From positions 434,001-498,000 of the forward strand of contig NZ_JAAAGB010000001.1 of NCBI RefSeq assembly GCF_010586825.1: a stretch of DNA of 64,000 bases, given 5' to 3'. Made by a program: the position numbers and the translations under genes. The notes under the pieces are model-generated. The model was not told the DNA's origin. It searched no databases and was given only the letters and a program-made list of their open reading frames with translations. This DNA is from Draconibacterium mangrovi (GTDB lineage Bacteria; Bacteroidota; Bacteroidia; Bacteroidales; Prolixibacteraceae). How positions within the stretch are numbered: the first letter of the stretch is position 1; each line of letters opens with the position of its first letter. This document shows, in pieces, positions 34,829 through 44,162 of the stretch.

Positions 34829-35917
34829 TTAAAGAATTGACTTGACCACTATTTTCATCTCATCATATTGCTTTTCAATACTTTGCAATAATTTGTATTG
34901 AGCATGTGTACGCACCAGGTTATGCCCGGCATACTTTATTTTATAGTAATTATCGCCATCGATATAATCCATTAAAAACCTCAACACCTGTTCGTATGTA
35001 ATGTATTTGGCCGAGAATGCCAGGTGATCTAACTCCACTGGGGTTAAAAATGATTTCGCTTCTGAAAGATACCCCCGGGTATACGCCTCAAAAATTTTCA
35101 CATCCATTGTAACCTTATCCAGATCTTTATCATCCTCTGATCCGGTATTTGCATAAGACCTAATGGCATCTCCGAAGTCGTTTAAAGCGGTGCTGCTTAA
35201 CACGGTATCCAAATCAATTACACAAAGCACCTCTCCTTTATCGTCGAATAGGATATTGTTAATTTTGGTATCATTATGAGTAACTCTTGTTGGTATAACG
35301 CCAGCTTCAACTTTCTTCCAGAATTCAAGCATCTCCTCCCTTCTTTCTTCAATCCAGGCGATCTCCTTGCCCAGAACCTTTTTACGATTAACCGGATCTT
35401 TAGCCAACACTTCGTCCCACTGCTTAAATCGAAAACGTATATCGTGAAAACCAGGTAGGATATCGGATAGTTTTCCTGTAAAGTCCGAGGTCATTCGCTG
35501 AAATTTACCAATCCCCTTGCCACCGGAATAGGCTAATTCAGGAGTATCGGCAGCTTCGTATGTTACACTGCCTGCAATAAACAAACAAACCGCCCAGTAT
35601 TCTTCCTCTTGATCGATATAATAAAGTGCTCCTTCTTTTGTTTTAATTACAGTTAGTGCCTCACGCATTACATCACCTCCCTGGGCGCTAATCTTTTTCT
35701 TCAGATGTGAGGTAATCCTTTCAATATTGTCCATCATTGCAGGTACATCCGTGAAGATATTCTTATTCTTTCGCTGCATCAGGTAATTGGGAGAATCATC
35801 CGCTTCCGTTTCAATGATATATGTGTCATTGATAAAACCTTCTCCCAGAGGAGTTATTTTTTTCACTTCGCCTTCCAGTTGAAAGTACTTAGCTATTTCG
35901 TACAAATTCGCTTCCAT
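34829..35917 (-). CDS. APH-fold sugar kinase, NahK-like N-acetylhexosamine 1-kinase
   Basis: 362 aa. Aminoglycoside-phosphotransferase fold: nucleotide loop PLGEGFINDTYII (23-35), catalytic loop THNDTKINN (213-221, Asp216) and metal motif CVIDLDTVL (232-240, Asp235). The HNDTKxNN form is characteristic of N-acetylhexosamine 1-kinases (NahK/LnpB group), which phosphorylate the anomeric hydroxyl of GlcNAc or GalNAc. No antibiotic-resistance context is present; it follows the sugar permease by 20 bases and precedes the nucleotidyltransferase by 28. NahK assignment is by motif and context. Confidence 0.82.
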   Translation of the reverse strand: MEANLYEIAKYFQLEGEVKKITPLGEGFINDTYIIETEADDSPNYLMQRKNKNIFTDVPAMMDNIERITSHLKKKISAQGGDVMREALTVIKTKEGALYYIDQEEEYWAVCLFIAGSVTYEAADTPELAYSGGKGIGKFQRMTSDFTGKLSDILPGFHDIRFRFKQWDEVLAKDPVNRKKVLGKEIAWIEERREEMLEFWKKVEAGVIPTRVTHNDTKINNILFDDKGEVLCVIDLDTVLSSTALNDFGDAIRSYANTGSEDDKDLDKVTMDVKIFEAYTRGYLSEAKSFLTPVELDHLAFSAKYITYEQVLRFLMDYIDGDNYYKIKYAGHNLVRTHAQYKLLQSIEKQYDEMKIVVKSIL

Positions 35918-35937
35918 ATTTATTTATTTTCTGATTG

Positions 35938-37185
35938 TTATTTTCTGATTTTATATCCTTTTACTGCAAAAAACAGAATGTAGAGGTATGATGGAATGTA
36001 AATCCAAAAAGCACTTTTATAATTGGCTACTGTAATCAATTCAGTTGTTTTTACCATATCGATAATAAATCCAAATATGAATGGAATGATGGCACCTCCC
36101 ACTATACCCATTACAAGTAACGAAGCACCGGTTTTGGTAAATTTGCCCAAATCAGCTATTGCCAATGGCCAAATGGCAGGCCACATTAATGAGTTTGCAA
36201 AACCAATTAATGCCATTGCATAAATCCCTAATTCACCTGGTAACAAAATTAGCATCAAAGCTGCCCCAATACCAATAAAACTAAAAGCTTTTAGTGCGGT
36301 TGACTGCGACATATATTTGGGTATCATAAACACACCAAATAAGTAACCAATAACCAAGCCTAATGGAACATAAACGGAGAAGCTATCCAGGTTTCTGGCC
36401 GTATCACCAAACACAGCTTTGGCATAACCAATTATCGAAACCATTGGAAGTGTTTCAACTCCTACGTACACAAATAAAGCGGCTACTCCCAGCAATAGAT
36501 GCGGAAACTGAAAAATACTTGACTTAGATGAAGCATCTCCGGTAGATCCATCTGTGTTGTCGTCTTCCTCTCCTTCTGCTTTTACTTCCGGTAATGGAGC
36601 CCAAATCATAAAAACACCTAACGCCAATAATATACCGGTTACGATATAAAAAGGCAGTGTGACATCTTCCAGTTTTACATTTTTCAGGTCAAGGAAGATT
36701 CCCAAAAATAATGAAGATAGCCACCATGCTGATTTGTTCATTATTCCCATCAAACTCATCCTCATTGCTGCGCTTTCTTTTGGGCCAATTATAGTTACAT
36801 AAGGATTTACTGAAGCCTGTAATACTGTATTACCAATACCTCCAATAAACAAGGCCAGTAAAAACAACGGAAAACTTAAATATTTTGAAGAAGGAATAAA
36901 CAAAAACATACCCAATGCCATAATAAAAAAGGCAATTACCATCCCGTTTTTATAGCCTACCTTTTTAATAATGGCTCCGGCCGGGGCTCCAAATATTACA
37001 AAGGCAGAAAAAATGGCGACTGTAACCAGATAGGATTGAGAGGTTGACAAATGGAAAGCATCTTGTAAAAATGGTGTTAAGAAACCACTAATTCCGATTC
37101 CAAAGCCTATTACAAAAAACAGTATACTAACAATTGCCAATGGCAACAAATAATTACTCCGATTCACTTGTATCGATTTTTTCAT
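35938..37185 (-). CDS. Sugar MFS permease (FucP/NagP group)
   Basis: 415 aa, 12 predicted membrane segments split by an acidic loop at about residues 202-220 (KAEGEEDDNTDGSTGDASSK). The N-terminal motif FFVIGFGIGISGFLTPFLQ, PNPYV-like SVNPYVTIIGP and FANSLMWPAIWPLAIADLGK are typical of the FucP/NagP/GluP family of sugar:proton symporters in the inner membrane. As first gene of the operon after the LacI regulator, it most likely imports the sugar that the NahK-like kinase phosphorylates, so N-acetylglucosamine or N-acetylgalactosamine. Operator candidates and a -7 element lie upstream. Confidence 0.88.
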   Translation of the reverse strand: MKKSIQVNRSNYLLPLAIVSILFFVIGFGIGISGFLTPFLQDAFHLSTSQSYLVTVAIFSAFVIFGAPAGAIIKKVGYKNGMVIAFFIMALGMFLFIPSSKYLSFPLFLLALFIGGIGNTVLQASVNPYVTIIGPKESAAMRMSLMGIMNKSAWWLSSLFLGIFLDLKNVKLEDVTLPFYIVTGILLALGVFMIWAPLPEVKAEGEEDDNTDGSTGDASSKSSIFQFPHLLLGVAALFVYVGVETLPMVSIIGYAKAVFGDTARNLDSFSVYVPLGLVIGYLFGVFMIPKYMSQSTALKAFSFIGIGAALMLILLPGELGIYAMALIGFANSLMWPAIWPLAIADLGKFTKTGASLLVMGIVGGAIIPFIFGFIIDMVKTTELITVANYKSAFWIYIPSYLYILFFAVKGYKIRK

Positions 37186-37346
37186 GTTTTTATTTTTTAA
37201 TGTCGGTTATGCTTTAAATTATATTTTGCTGACAAATACATACAACTGATATTCAGGAAGATTAGCACTGGCTCAATTCTGTAACGACAATTGTTTGCCA
37301 ATTAAATTTCTTCCGTCATTTTCATTCATTAATAAAAATTACGCTG

Positions 37347-37354
37347 CAAACATA
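37347..37354 (-). promoter_or_regulatory. -7 promoter element of the sugar operon (TATGTTTG)
   Basis: On the minus strand this reads TATGTTTG, a full match to TAnnTTTG, about 162 bases before the permease start codon. The proximal operator candidate begins 16 bases upstream of it, over the place of the -33 element. Confidence 0.55.
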
Positions 37355-37370
37355 TAGATATTTTTTAAAT

Positions 37371-37384
37371 TGTTCACGTGATCA
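37371..37384. promoter_or_regulatory. LacI-family operator candidate, proximal
   Basis: TGTTCACGTGATCA is a palindrome centred on CACGTG with one mismatched pair. LacI-family sites are usually palindromes of this size with a central CG. It overlaps the expected -33 region of the sugar operon promoter, so a bound repressor would block RNA polymerase. Confidence 0.65.
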
Positions 37385-37493
37385 TTTTAATTTTATTTAA
37401 ATGTTTGACTCTCTATCAGACCAACACATCATTATAATATCAGCAACAACAGGCCACTTAAGGCTATTTCACCTGAATTCAAACAACATCAAT

Positions 37494-37507
37494 TGTTCTC
37501 GTGATCA
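37494..37507. promoter_or_regulatory. LacI-family operator candidate, distal
   Basis: TGTTCTCGTGATCA differs from the proximal site at one of 14 bases and has the same orientation. Start-to-start distance is 123 bp. A pair of sites would allow DNA looping or joint control of lacI-downstream transcripts. Confidence 0.6.
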
Positions 37508-37671
37508 CATTAATAAATATTATTCTTACGCAAGTACACTCGGAATCGTACAAGTAGTGATATGTTTACAAGGTGATTTTGGAGTTTTGTGTTGGGATAA
37601 AACGCTTTCAAAAGCTTCTACCGAATGAAGCTTAACTATTACAGGTTATCATGTAAAAAAAAGGACATGAA

Positions 37672-38721
37672 TTATTCCAGAAAATATGAATAATTTTCTT
37701 TCACTATAATTTCTATCGGGAGTAGTTTTTGTTTCGGAACATTTTTGTTAAATGCAAGGTGATCAACCAGCAGGTTGATAGCGCTACTTGCCTGTAACCC
37801 CGGATTTTGAAAAATAAGAAATTCAATGTTGCCTTTTTGCAAATGATCTAAGTTGTCCTTTACCAAATCATAGCCAACAAGAACCAAATCAAGCTTATAT
37901 GCTTCAATTACATCGGCCACGTAGTGTACTTTTGATGTGGTTACAATTACTCCTTTTATTTTAGGAAATTTATCCAGTAATGCCAACAACTGCTTTTCGA
38001 TAGATCTGCGGTTTGCAACTTTGATAATTTTGATATTATTCAGCTCTATATTATTTGTTGTTAAATAACGCAGGATACCTTTTTCCTTTTCCTGCATGTG
38101 TTTTGCATTGGAAATATCCTCATCAATATGAACGATCAGGTATTCATCTTCTTTTTTTAACAGCCTTTTTAGCAAGCTTGCTGCAATCTCACCACTATTC
38201 AATAAATCCTGACCTACATGACATAGCGTATTGATTTCTCCAATGTCGGTATTAAAAGTGGCATAAGGAATATTTTTGGCTTTACACTCTTTAAAAAAAT
38301 CGAGAGCTTCGTTGTAAAATACCGGAGCCACCAAAACTCCATCGCATCCCTCTTTTAAAACCTGCTTTGCATTAAATGTAAAACTTACTTCTTTGAAAGG
38401 ATTAAATAAATAAACATCAATATTGATACCCAGCGAGGAAATTTCATCAATTGTCTTTTCAACACCCTCAATAGCCCTTTTCCAATACATATCCTGAGAT
38501 CCGTCAGGCACCAGTACCGCAATTTTAAACAACTCTCCTTTTCGTAGCGATCGGGCAACCAAATTGGGCTGATATTCAATTTTATCCAGAATCAACTTAA
38601 TTTTATTATACGTTTCTGTAGACACAACACCGCGGCCATGAATAACTCTGCCTACTGTTGCTCTCGAAACTCCTGCCATTTCGGCGATATCTTTTAAAGT
38701 ATAATTGGATTTTGATTTCAT
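37672..38721 (-). CDS. LacI-family transcription regulator of the sugar operon
   Basis: 349 aa. The N-terminal helix-turn-helix is YTLKDIAEMAGVSRATVGRV followed by the hinge YQPNLVARSLRKGE; residues about 65-345 form a periplasmic-binding-protein-like sugar domain of peripla_BP_4 type (FKIAVLVPDGSQDMYWKRAI, GCDGVLVAPVFYNEAL, YEVLVGYD-like LVLVGYDLV). It should bind operators and release or bind on sugar. It directly precedes the permease-kinase-nucleotidyltransferase-mutase genes, with two palindromic sites between. The effector is unknown, probably the imported N-acetylhexosamine or its phosphate. Confidence 0.92.
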   Translation of the reverse strand: MKSKSNYTLKDIAEMAGVSRATVGRVIHGRGVVSTETYNKIKLILDKIEYQPNLVARSLRKGELFKIAVLVPDGSQDMYWKRAIEGVEKTIDEISSLGINIDVYLFNPFKEVSFTFNAKQVLKEGCDGVLVAPVFYNEALDFFKECKAKNIPYATFNTDIGEINTLCHVGQDLLNSGEIAASLLKRLLKKEDEYLIVHIDEDISNAKHMQEKEKGILRYLTTNNIELNNIKIIKVANRRSIEKQLLALLDKFPKIKGVIVTTSKVHYVADVIEAYKLDLVLVGYDLVKDNLDHLQKGNIEFLIFQNPGLQASSAINLLVDHLAFNKNVPKQKLLPIEIIVKENYSYFLE

Positions 38722-38929
38722 TACTTATTCCGTTGGATGCAAAATTATTTCAACAAATCTCTAGAAAAAATTCAAGGATTGTCCTTTTGGAATTGCAACA
38801 AATTTAGTTTAAGATCTAAATACTGCAAATAAAGTCTAAAAGTGAATAAGGAAATAATTATTGTACTTCAAGACTCTTCTCACAGAAATAAAGACAGTTT
38901 AGAAGTTCTAAATAGGACAATAATAAGCA

Positions 38930-39244
38930 TCAAAGACTTATCCCCCGATCTCTATTCTTAGCCCTATATTTCACATTTGCTTCCTTTTTAGGTCGTTTCC
39001 TTTTCTCGACCAATCGATTCAGATCTCTCGCCCATTGTGCTAACTGAAATTCGTCAATCATAGGCGAAGATATTTGCAGTTCCTGTTCTGCGCTTTGTGT
39101 AAGATAAAATCTCGGCCGCTCCTCAAACGCTGAAAGCCGGATAGGATATCGAACCGGATTCCCTATTTCATCTGTGATTAAAACAACGTGCCCCCTTCCC
39201 GATCTCCGCACCTCCACTTCAACACTACTTAAGTTCCGGTACAA
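38930..39244 (-). CDS. Possible small hypothetical protein
   Basis: 104 codons opening with TTG (YRNLSSVEVEVRRSGRGHVV ... EFQLAQWARDLNRLVEKRKR ... KNRDRGISL). The composition is protein-like, with an ordered N-terminal beta-rich half and a basic C-terminus, but there is no ATG start, no family that I recognise, and it lies alone between lacI and the dnaK terminator. It may be real, a remnant, or chance. Confidence 0.4.
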   Translation of the reverse strand: MYRNLSSVEVEVRRSGRGHVVLITDEIGNPVRYPIRLSAFEERPRFYLTQSAEQELQISSPMIDEFQLAQWARDLNRLVEKRKRPKKEANVKYRAKNRDRGISL

Positions 39245-39309
39245 ATTTGATACAAAAACGTTCTAAAAATATACGAAAAACCAATTGCCACAATCAATCA
39301 TATACAAAC

Positions 39310-39343
39310 AAAAAGCGCAGCAAGTTGGAACTTACTGCGCTTT
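39310..39343 (-). terminator. dnaK terminator
   Basis: On the minus strand AAAGCGCAGTAAG pairs with CTTGCTGCGCTTT (13 bp, one G-U) around TTCCAA, ending in five T. It starts about 30 bases after the dnaK stop. Confidence 0.9.
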
Positions 39344-39373
39344 AATCTATTGATTATTTTACTAATTGAAAAC

Positions 39374-41287
39374 TTATTTCACTTCTTCAAAGTCAACGTC
39401 GGTTACTTCTCCGTCGTCTTTTGGTTGGTCTTGTGTACCGGCTTGCTGACCGGCATCAGGACCTGGCTGAGCACCACCCTGCGCTTGCGAAGCGTTGTAC
39501 ATCTCCTGCGAAGCAGCCTGGAATACAGTGTTCAACTCGTTCATTGCAGCATCAATTGCAGCCAAATCTTTTGAAGCGTGTGCTTCTTTCAGCTTTTTCA
39601 ATGCATCTTCAATCGGACCTTTTTTGTCAGCAGGCAATTTATCACCATATTCTTTCAACTGCTTCTCAGTCTGGAAGATCAAACTGTCAGCCTGGTTGAT
39701 TTTGTCAGCAGTTTCTTTTGCTTTTTTATCGGCTTCAGCATTTGCTTCTGCTTCCGATTTCATGCGGTTGATCTCGTCATCCGAAAGACCTGAAGAAGCC
39801 TCGATACGGATTGACTGCGATTTACCTGTCGCTTTATCTTTAGCGTGTACGTGCAGAATACCGTTTGCATCGATATCGAAAGTTACCTCAATTTGCGGGA
39901 TACCACGTGGTGATGGTGGAATTCCGTCTAAATGGAAACGACCGATTGTTTTGTTACCCGATGCAATTGGACGCTCACCTTGTAGCACATGAATCTCTAC
40001 TGAAGGCTGATTGTCGGCAGCGGTTGTAAATGTTTCCGATTTTTTAGTCGGAATAGTTGTATTCGACTCGATCAGCTTGGTCATTACACCACCCATGGTT
40101 TCAATACCTAACGAAAGCGGAGTTACGTCAAGCAGAAGAACGTCTTTTACTTCACCGGTTAAAACACCTCCCTGAATAGCTGCTCCAATTGCAACCACCT
40201 CGTCAGGGTTTACACCTTTTGAAGCTTCTTTACCAAAGAACTCTTTTACTTTATCCTGGATAGCAGGAATACGTGTTGAACCTCCTACAAGGATTACTTC
40301 GTCGATATCGCTTGCTGTCATACCTGCATTTTTCAATGCCTTACGACAAGGTTCGATTGTAGCGTTGATCAACGAATCGGCCAACTGCTCGAATTTTGCA
40401 CGCGACAATGTTTTCACCAGGTGTTTTGGAATACCGTTAACCGGCATAATGTATGGCAGGTTGATCTCGGTTTGAGAAGAGCTCGACAATTCGATTTTTG
40501 CTTTCTCAGCGGCTTCTTTCAAACGTTGCAGTGCCATTGGATCTTTGCGCAGGTCGATGCCTTCTTCGCTGTTAAACTCGTCGGCCAACCAGTCGATAAT
40601 TACCTGGTCGAAATCGTCACCACCAAGGTGTGTATCACCGTCGGTTGATTTTACTTCGAAAACGCCGTCACCCAACTCCAAAATAGAAATATCGAAAGTA
40701 CCACCACCAAGGTCGAATACTGCGATTTTCATATCTCTGTCCATCTTATCCAAACCGTAAGCCAACGATGCAGCAGTAGGTTCGTTAATGATACGACGCA
40801 CTTTTAAACCGGCAATCTCACCGGCTTCTTTTGTTGCCTGACGTTGCGAATCGCTAAAGTATGCAGGAACAGTTACTACTGCTTCAGTTACTTCCTGTCC
40901 AAGGTAATCTTCAGCTGTCTTCTTCATTTTCTGAAGTGTCATTGCCGAGATTTCCTGTGGTGAATATTTACGGTCGTCAATTTCAACACGTGGTGTGTTG
41001 TTGTCGCCTCTCACAACTTTATAAGGTACACGGTTTACTTCTTTTGATACCTGGTCAAAAGTTTCTCCCATGAATCGTTTAATCGAGAAGATAGTTTTTG
41101 TAGGGTTAGTGATAGCCTGACGTTTTGCAGGATCACCAACTTTGCGTTCTCCGTTTTCTACGAAAGCAACGATAGAAGGTGTTGTACGTTTTCCCTCGCT
41201 GTTAGGGATAACTACAGGTTCGTTACCTTCCATTACAGAAACACAAGAGTTTGTGGTTCCTAAGTCAATTCCGATAATTTTTCCCAT
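39374..41287 (-). CDS. dnaK: Chaperone DnaK (Hsp70)
   Basis: 637 aa, full length. ATPase domain to about 385 with [55 protein letters not shown] and [14 protein letters not shown]; linker [10 protein letters not shown]; substrate-binding domain with [20 protein letters not shown]; helical lid; a Gln/Gly/Pro-rich tail ([18 protein letters not shown]) and the end TDVDFEEVK. It folds and protects proteins with DnaJ and GrpE. It is monocistronic here: neither dnaJ nor grpE is adjacent. Confidence 0.99.
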   Translation of the reverse strand: MGKIIGIDLGTTNSCVSVMEGNEPVVIPNSEGKRTTPSIVAFVENGERKVGDPAKRQAITNPTKTIFSIKRFMGETFDQVSKEVNRVPYKVVRGDNNTPRVEIDDRKYSPQEISAMTLQKMKKTAEDYLGQEVTEAVVTVPAYFSDSQRQATKEAGEIAGLKVRRIINEPTAASLAYGLDKMDRDMKIAVFDLGGGTFDISILELGDGVFEVKSTDGDTHLGGDDFDQVIIDWLADEFNSEEGIDLRKDPMALQRLKEAAEKAKIELSSSSQTEINLPYIMPVNGIPKHLVKTLSRAKFEQLADSLINATIEPCRKALKNAGMTASDIDEVILVGGSTRIPAIQDKVKEFFGKEASKGVNPDEVVAIGAAIQGGVLTGEVKDVLLLDVTPLSLGIETMGGVMTKLIESNTTIPTKKSETFTTAADNQPSVEIHVLQGERPIASGNKTIGRFHLDGIPPSPRGIPQIEVTFDIDANGILHVHAKDKATGKSQSIRIEASSGLSDDEINRMKSEAEANAEADKKAKETADKINQADSLIFQTEKQLKEYGDKLPADKKGPIEDALKKLKEAHASKDLAAIDAAMNELNTVFQAASQEMYNASQAQGGAQPGPDAGQQAGTQDQPKDDGEVTDVDFEEVK

Positions 41288-41533
41288 TGTTATATTTTTT
41301 AAGTTTTTATTGTTTCAAAAATTTACGTCATGAAATAATCAATGATTGTGCCATGGAAAAATCAGTGGAATGAATGTAAAATCTGACATAGTATTGCCCC
41401 GCCACGGTAAAAAACATGTCAGTTGTGGTGACAAAACGACAGAAACGAAGGAAGTGTAACACTCAAATAAATATCTCGTCAGTTTCATCAATCAGAATGT
41501 TTACTATTTTTAGAAGCATAAACAATATCCACT

Positions 41534-42643
41534 ATGGCAACTAAATCATTAAGAACTGAACCACAAAAAAGACTTGAATCATTAGACGTACTTCGCGGAT
41601 TTGATATGTTTTGGATAACCGGAGGCGGTGTTTTGGCAACAGCTATTTCGCAAATTACCGGTGCCGACTGGCTTGGCGAACAAATGCACCATGTTAAGTG
41701 GGCCGGCTTTCATTTCGAAGACCTGATCTTCCCGCTTTTTATGTTTATCGCCGGAGTTGCGACACCATTTTCGATAAAAGCAAAAATTGAAAAAAACGTA
41801 CCTAAAAAACGACTGGCATTAAAAGCCCTAAAACGGATGGTTATTTTAATCATCCTCGGAATTCTTTACAATGGTGTTTTCCAAAACGGATTCGCCAATG
41901 GCCGCATAGCCAGTGTGCTGGGGCAAATTGGTATCGGGTACTTTTTCGCTTCGCTTATTGTTATTTATTTCCATTCGTTTAAAAGCCGGATCTACTGGCT
42001 GGCGGGTATTCTTGCAGGTTTCGGAATCATCCAGTTGCTTATTCCGGTGCCGGGAGTTGGTGCCGGAGTACTTACTCCCGAAGGTTGTATAAACGGCTAC
42101 ATCGACCAATTGTTTTTACCCGGACGATTATATGGCGGGACCTTCGATCCGGAAGGAATAATGTGCAGTCTATCAGCTACAGGAATTACCCTGATGGGCA
42201 CCATTGCCGGCAACATCCTTCGAAACCGTAAAACCACCGACTGGCAAAAGATTGGCTACATGGCTGCCACCGGAATTGGGTTGATCGTTCTGGCACTTGC
42301 CTTTTCTACCTTCTACCCTATTATAAAAAGCTGTTGGACTTCAACTTTTAATCTGCTTGCCGGTGGAATTAGTTTTCTGCTGATGGCCTTGTTTTTCCTT
42401 ATTATCGACCATTGGAAAATACGTGGTTGGGCATTCTATTTCAGGGTAATTGGTATGAACTCCATTTTCGTTTACCTTTTTGTGCGCATCATTGATATGC
42501 AATTTGTTACCGAATTCTTTTTCGGATGGATTACCAAACCGATGGGCGACGCAGGCCAATTCCTTATGCTACTGTTTGGTCTTGCACTAATTTGGGGCTT
42601 ACTTTATTATATGTACAAAAAGAAGATTTTCCTGCGGGTTTAA
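41534..42643 (+). CDS. DUF5009 / HGSNAT-like membrane acyltransferase homologue
   Basis: 369 aa with about ten hydrophobic segments. RLESLDVLRGFDMFWITGGG at the start, FHFEDLIFPLFMFIAGVATP and the late FRVIGMNSIFVYLF segment are the pattern of DUF5009 proteins related to YeiB and to lysosomal heparan-alpha-glucosaminide N-acetyltransferase. The animal enzyme moves acetyl groups across a membrane to glucosamine; bacterial members are often found with glycan loci but are hardly characterised. It converges with the barrel protein gene at 42647, leaving 3 bases between stops. Confidence 0.83.
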   Translation: MATKSLRTEPQKRLESLDVLRGFDMFWITGGGVLATAISQITGADWLGEQMHHVKWAGFHFEDLIFPLFMFIAGVATPFSIKAKIEKNVPKKRLALKALKRMVILIILGILYNGVFQNGFANGRIASVLGQIGIGYFFASLIVIYFHSFKSRIYWLAGILAGFGIIQLLIPVPGVGAGVLTPEGCINGYIDQLFLPGRLYGGTFDPEGIMCSLSATGITLMGTIAGNILRNRKTTDWQKIGYMAATGIGLIVLALAFSTFYPIIKSCWTSTFNLLAGGISFLLMALFFLIIDHWKIRGWAFYFRVIGMNSIFVYLFVRIIDMQFVTEFFFGWITKPMGDAGQFLMLLFGLALIWGLLYYMYKKKIFLRV

Positions 42644-42646
42644 GTT

Positions 42647-43993
42647 CTAATATTTACTGCGGTAAATCGACAAGGAAAATTCCGGTCCCGGTACAACAAA
42701 CTGTTCGCCATCGGCAATGCGCCATGCAAAGTTTAGTTTTACCCTCGACTTGCTGTTCAATTGCGTGAAGTAGGCAACATAAGGAATAAAATTATTGCTT
42801 AAAGAACCAACTTCATCAAAATTGTTTAGCTGAATACCGGGCACATAGCGCATTCCAAAATCGAACTGTGTTTTTAGGTTGGGGTAATAACTCCATCCCA
42901 GGTTAATATCTGCCATTGCCCAGTCGCGGCTCACATTTGAGTTCACAAGGTGCTCATCAATGTATTCCATATTCGTTTTGGTGTAGCGGTTATACACCAA
43001 CCCGGCCGAGAGATTACGGTTCCATTTTACGTTCACATATTTGGCATTGTCGTATTGAATATATCCGCCAAACAGAAAATCGGGCTCCTGGTTGTAATAC
43101 TTAAAATGCGGACCAATCTCGAAACGATTTCCCTGGTAACGCGGGTCAAATTCGCTGAAATGCCATTCGGCAGCCATTGATTCAGGAGAAGCCAGCACAA
43201 AAGTACTGCGGATAAAATCGACCACTTCCTCCATTTCTTTTTCAGGAACGTGTCCTCCTTTAAAATTGCGGTTGTGTTTAATATTGGCAATAACCTGGGC
43301 AAACTGTGCAATTTCATAATCCGAGAACAAACGCCCCGGGTAATATTTTTCGAGCAGATAGTGTGCGGTCATTAAATGGTTCATCGGGCTTAAACGTCCC
43401 GCCCCCCAACCTACTTTGGCATTTAAACCATAACGCAGGCGGTCTTTGGTATCACTTACGTCAACCGGCGTAGTTACACCCAGCGAGTCGGTGCTGGTTC
43501 CATCCAGGTTTTGTTTATACACTTCGTAACGCCCCCAGGCGCTTACGTCAATTACGGTATAACTTTTTGTATCGTAATAAAAACGGTAACTGTAATCGAT
43601 ATTCGCCGAAGTTCTTACGCCATAAAAATCCTGATCGGCAATAATGTATTCCACTTTCGAGCTGTCGATCCAATCGCCATAACCGCCATACGGACCAACT
43701 TCGAATCGCATATTCAAACGTTCCTGTTTGTAATCCAATAAATTCCAATAGGTATTTTCAATTCTGAATTTGCCATTCAGCAAAGTACGATCTTCATCAA
43801 AACGGCTTTCGTCGCTTAACAATTCTTCCGTTTCTTTGCTCACTCCCAAAATCAATCCCCAGTTCAGTTCGTGCTTTTTAAACGAAACCACCTCGTTATT
43901 GATCTGCTGCTGCTGCGCCCCGGCAATAGACACGGTAAAAACAAAAATAAGGAGCAAACAAATGTGAGGGAATACGCTATTTAGTTTTCTCAT
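42647..43993 (-). CDS. Outer-membrane beta-barrel-like protein, unknown function
   Basis: 448 aa with a signal peptide (ICLLLIFVFTVSIAGA). The body is rich in alternating aromatic and polar strands (RFRIENTYWNLLDYK-like, FEVGPYGGYGDWID, VIDVSAWGRYEVYKQN, RFEIGPHFKYYNQEPDFLFG, VKLNFAWRIADGEQFVVPG) and ends in SLSIYRSKY, in line with a barrel in the outer membrane. A helical insert at about 210-275 (LMTAHYLLEKYYPGRLFSDY) interrupts the barrel strands. I do not recognise a named family. Confidence 0.7.
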   Translation of the reverse strand: MRKLNSVFPHICLLLIFVFTVSIAGAQQQQINNEVVSFKKHELNWGLILGVSKETEELLSDESRFDEDRTLLNGKFRIENTYWNLLDYKQERLNMRFEVGPYGGYGDWIDSSKVEYIIADQDFYGVRTSANIDYSYRFYYDTKSYTVIDVSAWGRYEVYKQNLDGTSTDSLGVTTPVDVSDTKDRLRYGLNAKVGWGAGRLSPMNHLMTAHYLLEKYYPGRLFSDYEIAQFAQVIANIKHNRNFKGGHVPEKEMEEVVDFIRSTFVLASPESMAAEWHFSEFDPRYQGNRFEIGPHFKYYNQEPDFLFGGYIQYDNAKYVNVKWNRNLSAGLVYNRYTKTNMEYIDEHLVNSNVSRDWAMADINLGWSYYPNLKTQFDFGMRYVPGIQLNNFDEVGSLSNNFIPYVAYFTQLNSKSRVKLNFAWRIADGEQFVVPGPEFSLSIYRSKY

Positions 43994-44103
43994 TTTCCGA
44001 CTTTGAAATTAGCCACAAAGAAAATAAACCTTCTGAAAACTACGCGCATAAACCGGTTAATAAAAGTTAAGCACCTACCATTGGCGAGCGAAAAAATGGC
44101 TGC

Positions 44104-44137
44104 TTTTGGGTTAAAATGAAAGGATTGGTTAATTTTG
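44104..44137 (+). promoter_or_regulatory. panB promoter (TTTTG, 21 bases, TAATTTTG)
   Basis: A -33 TTTTG ending at 44108 and a -7 TAATTTTG at 44130-44137 stand 21 bases apart, the textbook Bacteroidota arrangement. Transcription would start near 44143, 20 bases before the panB ATG. Confidence 0.65.
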
Positions 44138-44162
44138 CTGTCTAATTTGAATACAAACAGAC

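Larger units (their letters stand above)
37186..37671. promoter_or_regulatory. Control region between lacI-type regulator and sugar operon
   Basis: 486 AT-rich bases between two minus-strand genes. They contain a -7 promoter element (37347-37354) and two near-identical operator candidates (37371-37384 and 37494-37507). A short plus-strand open frame at 37401-37628 crosses one operator and has no protein character. Confidence 0.7.

Noticed and set aside
34829-35917. Aminoglycoside resistance kinase
   Set aside because: The APH fold is shared, but the HNDTKxNN motif and the sugar operon context point to an N-acetylhexosamine kinase.
37401-37628. Plus-strand frame of 75 codons
   Set aside because: It crosses an operator candidate in the control region and has no protein-like composition.
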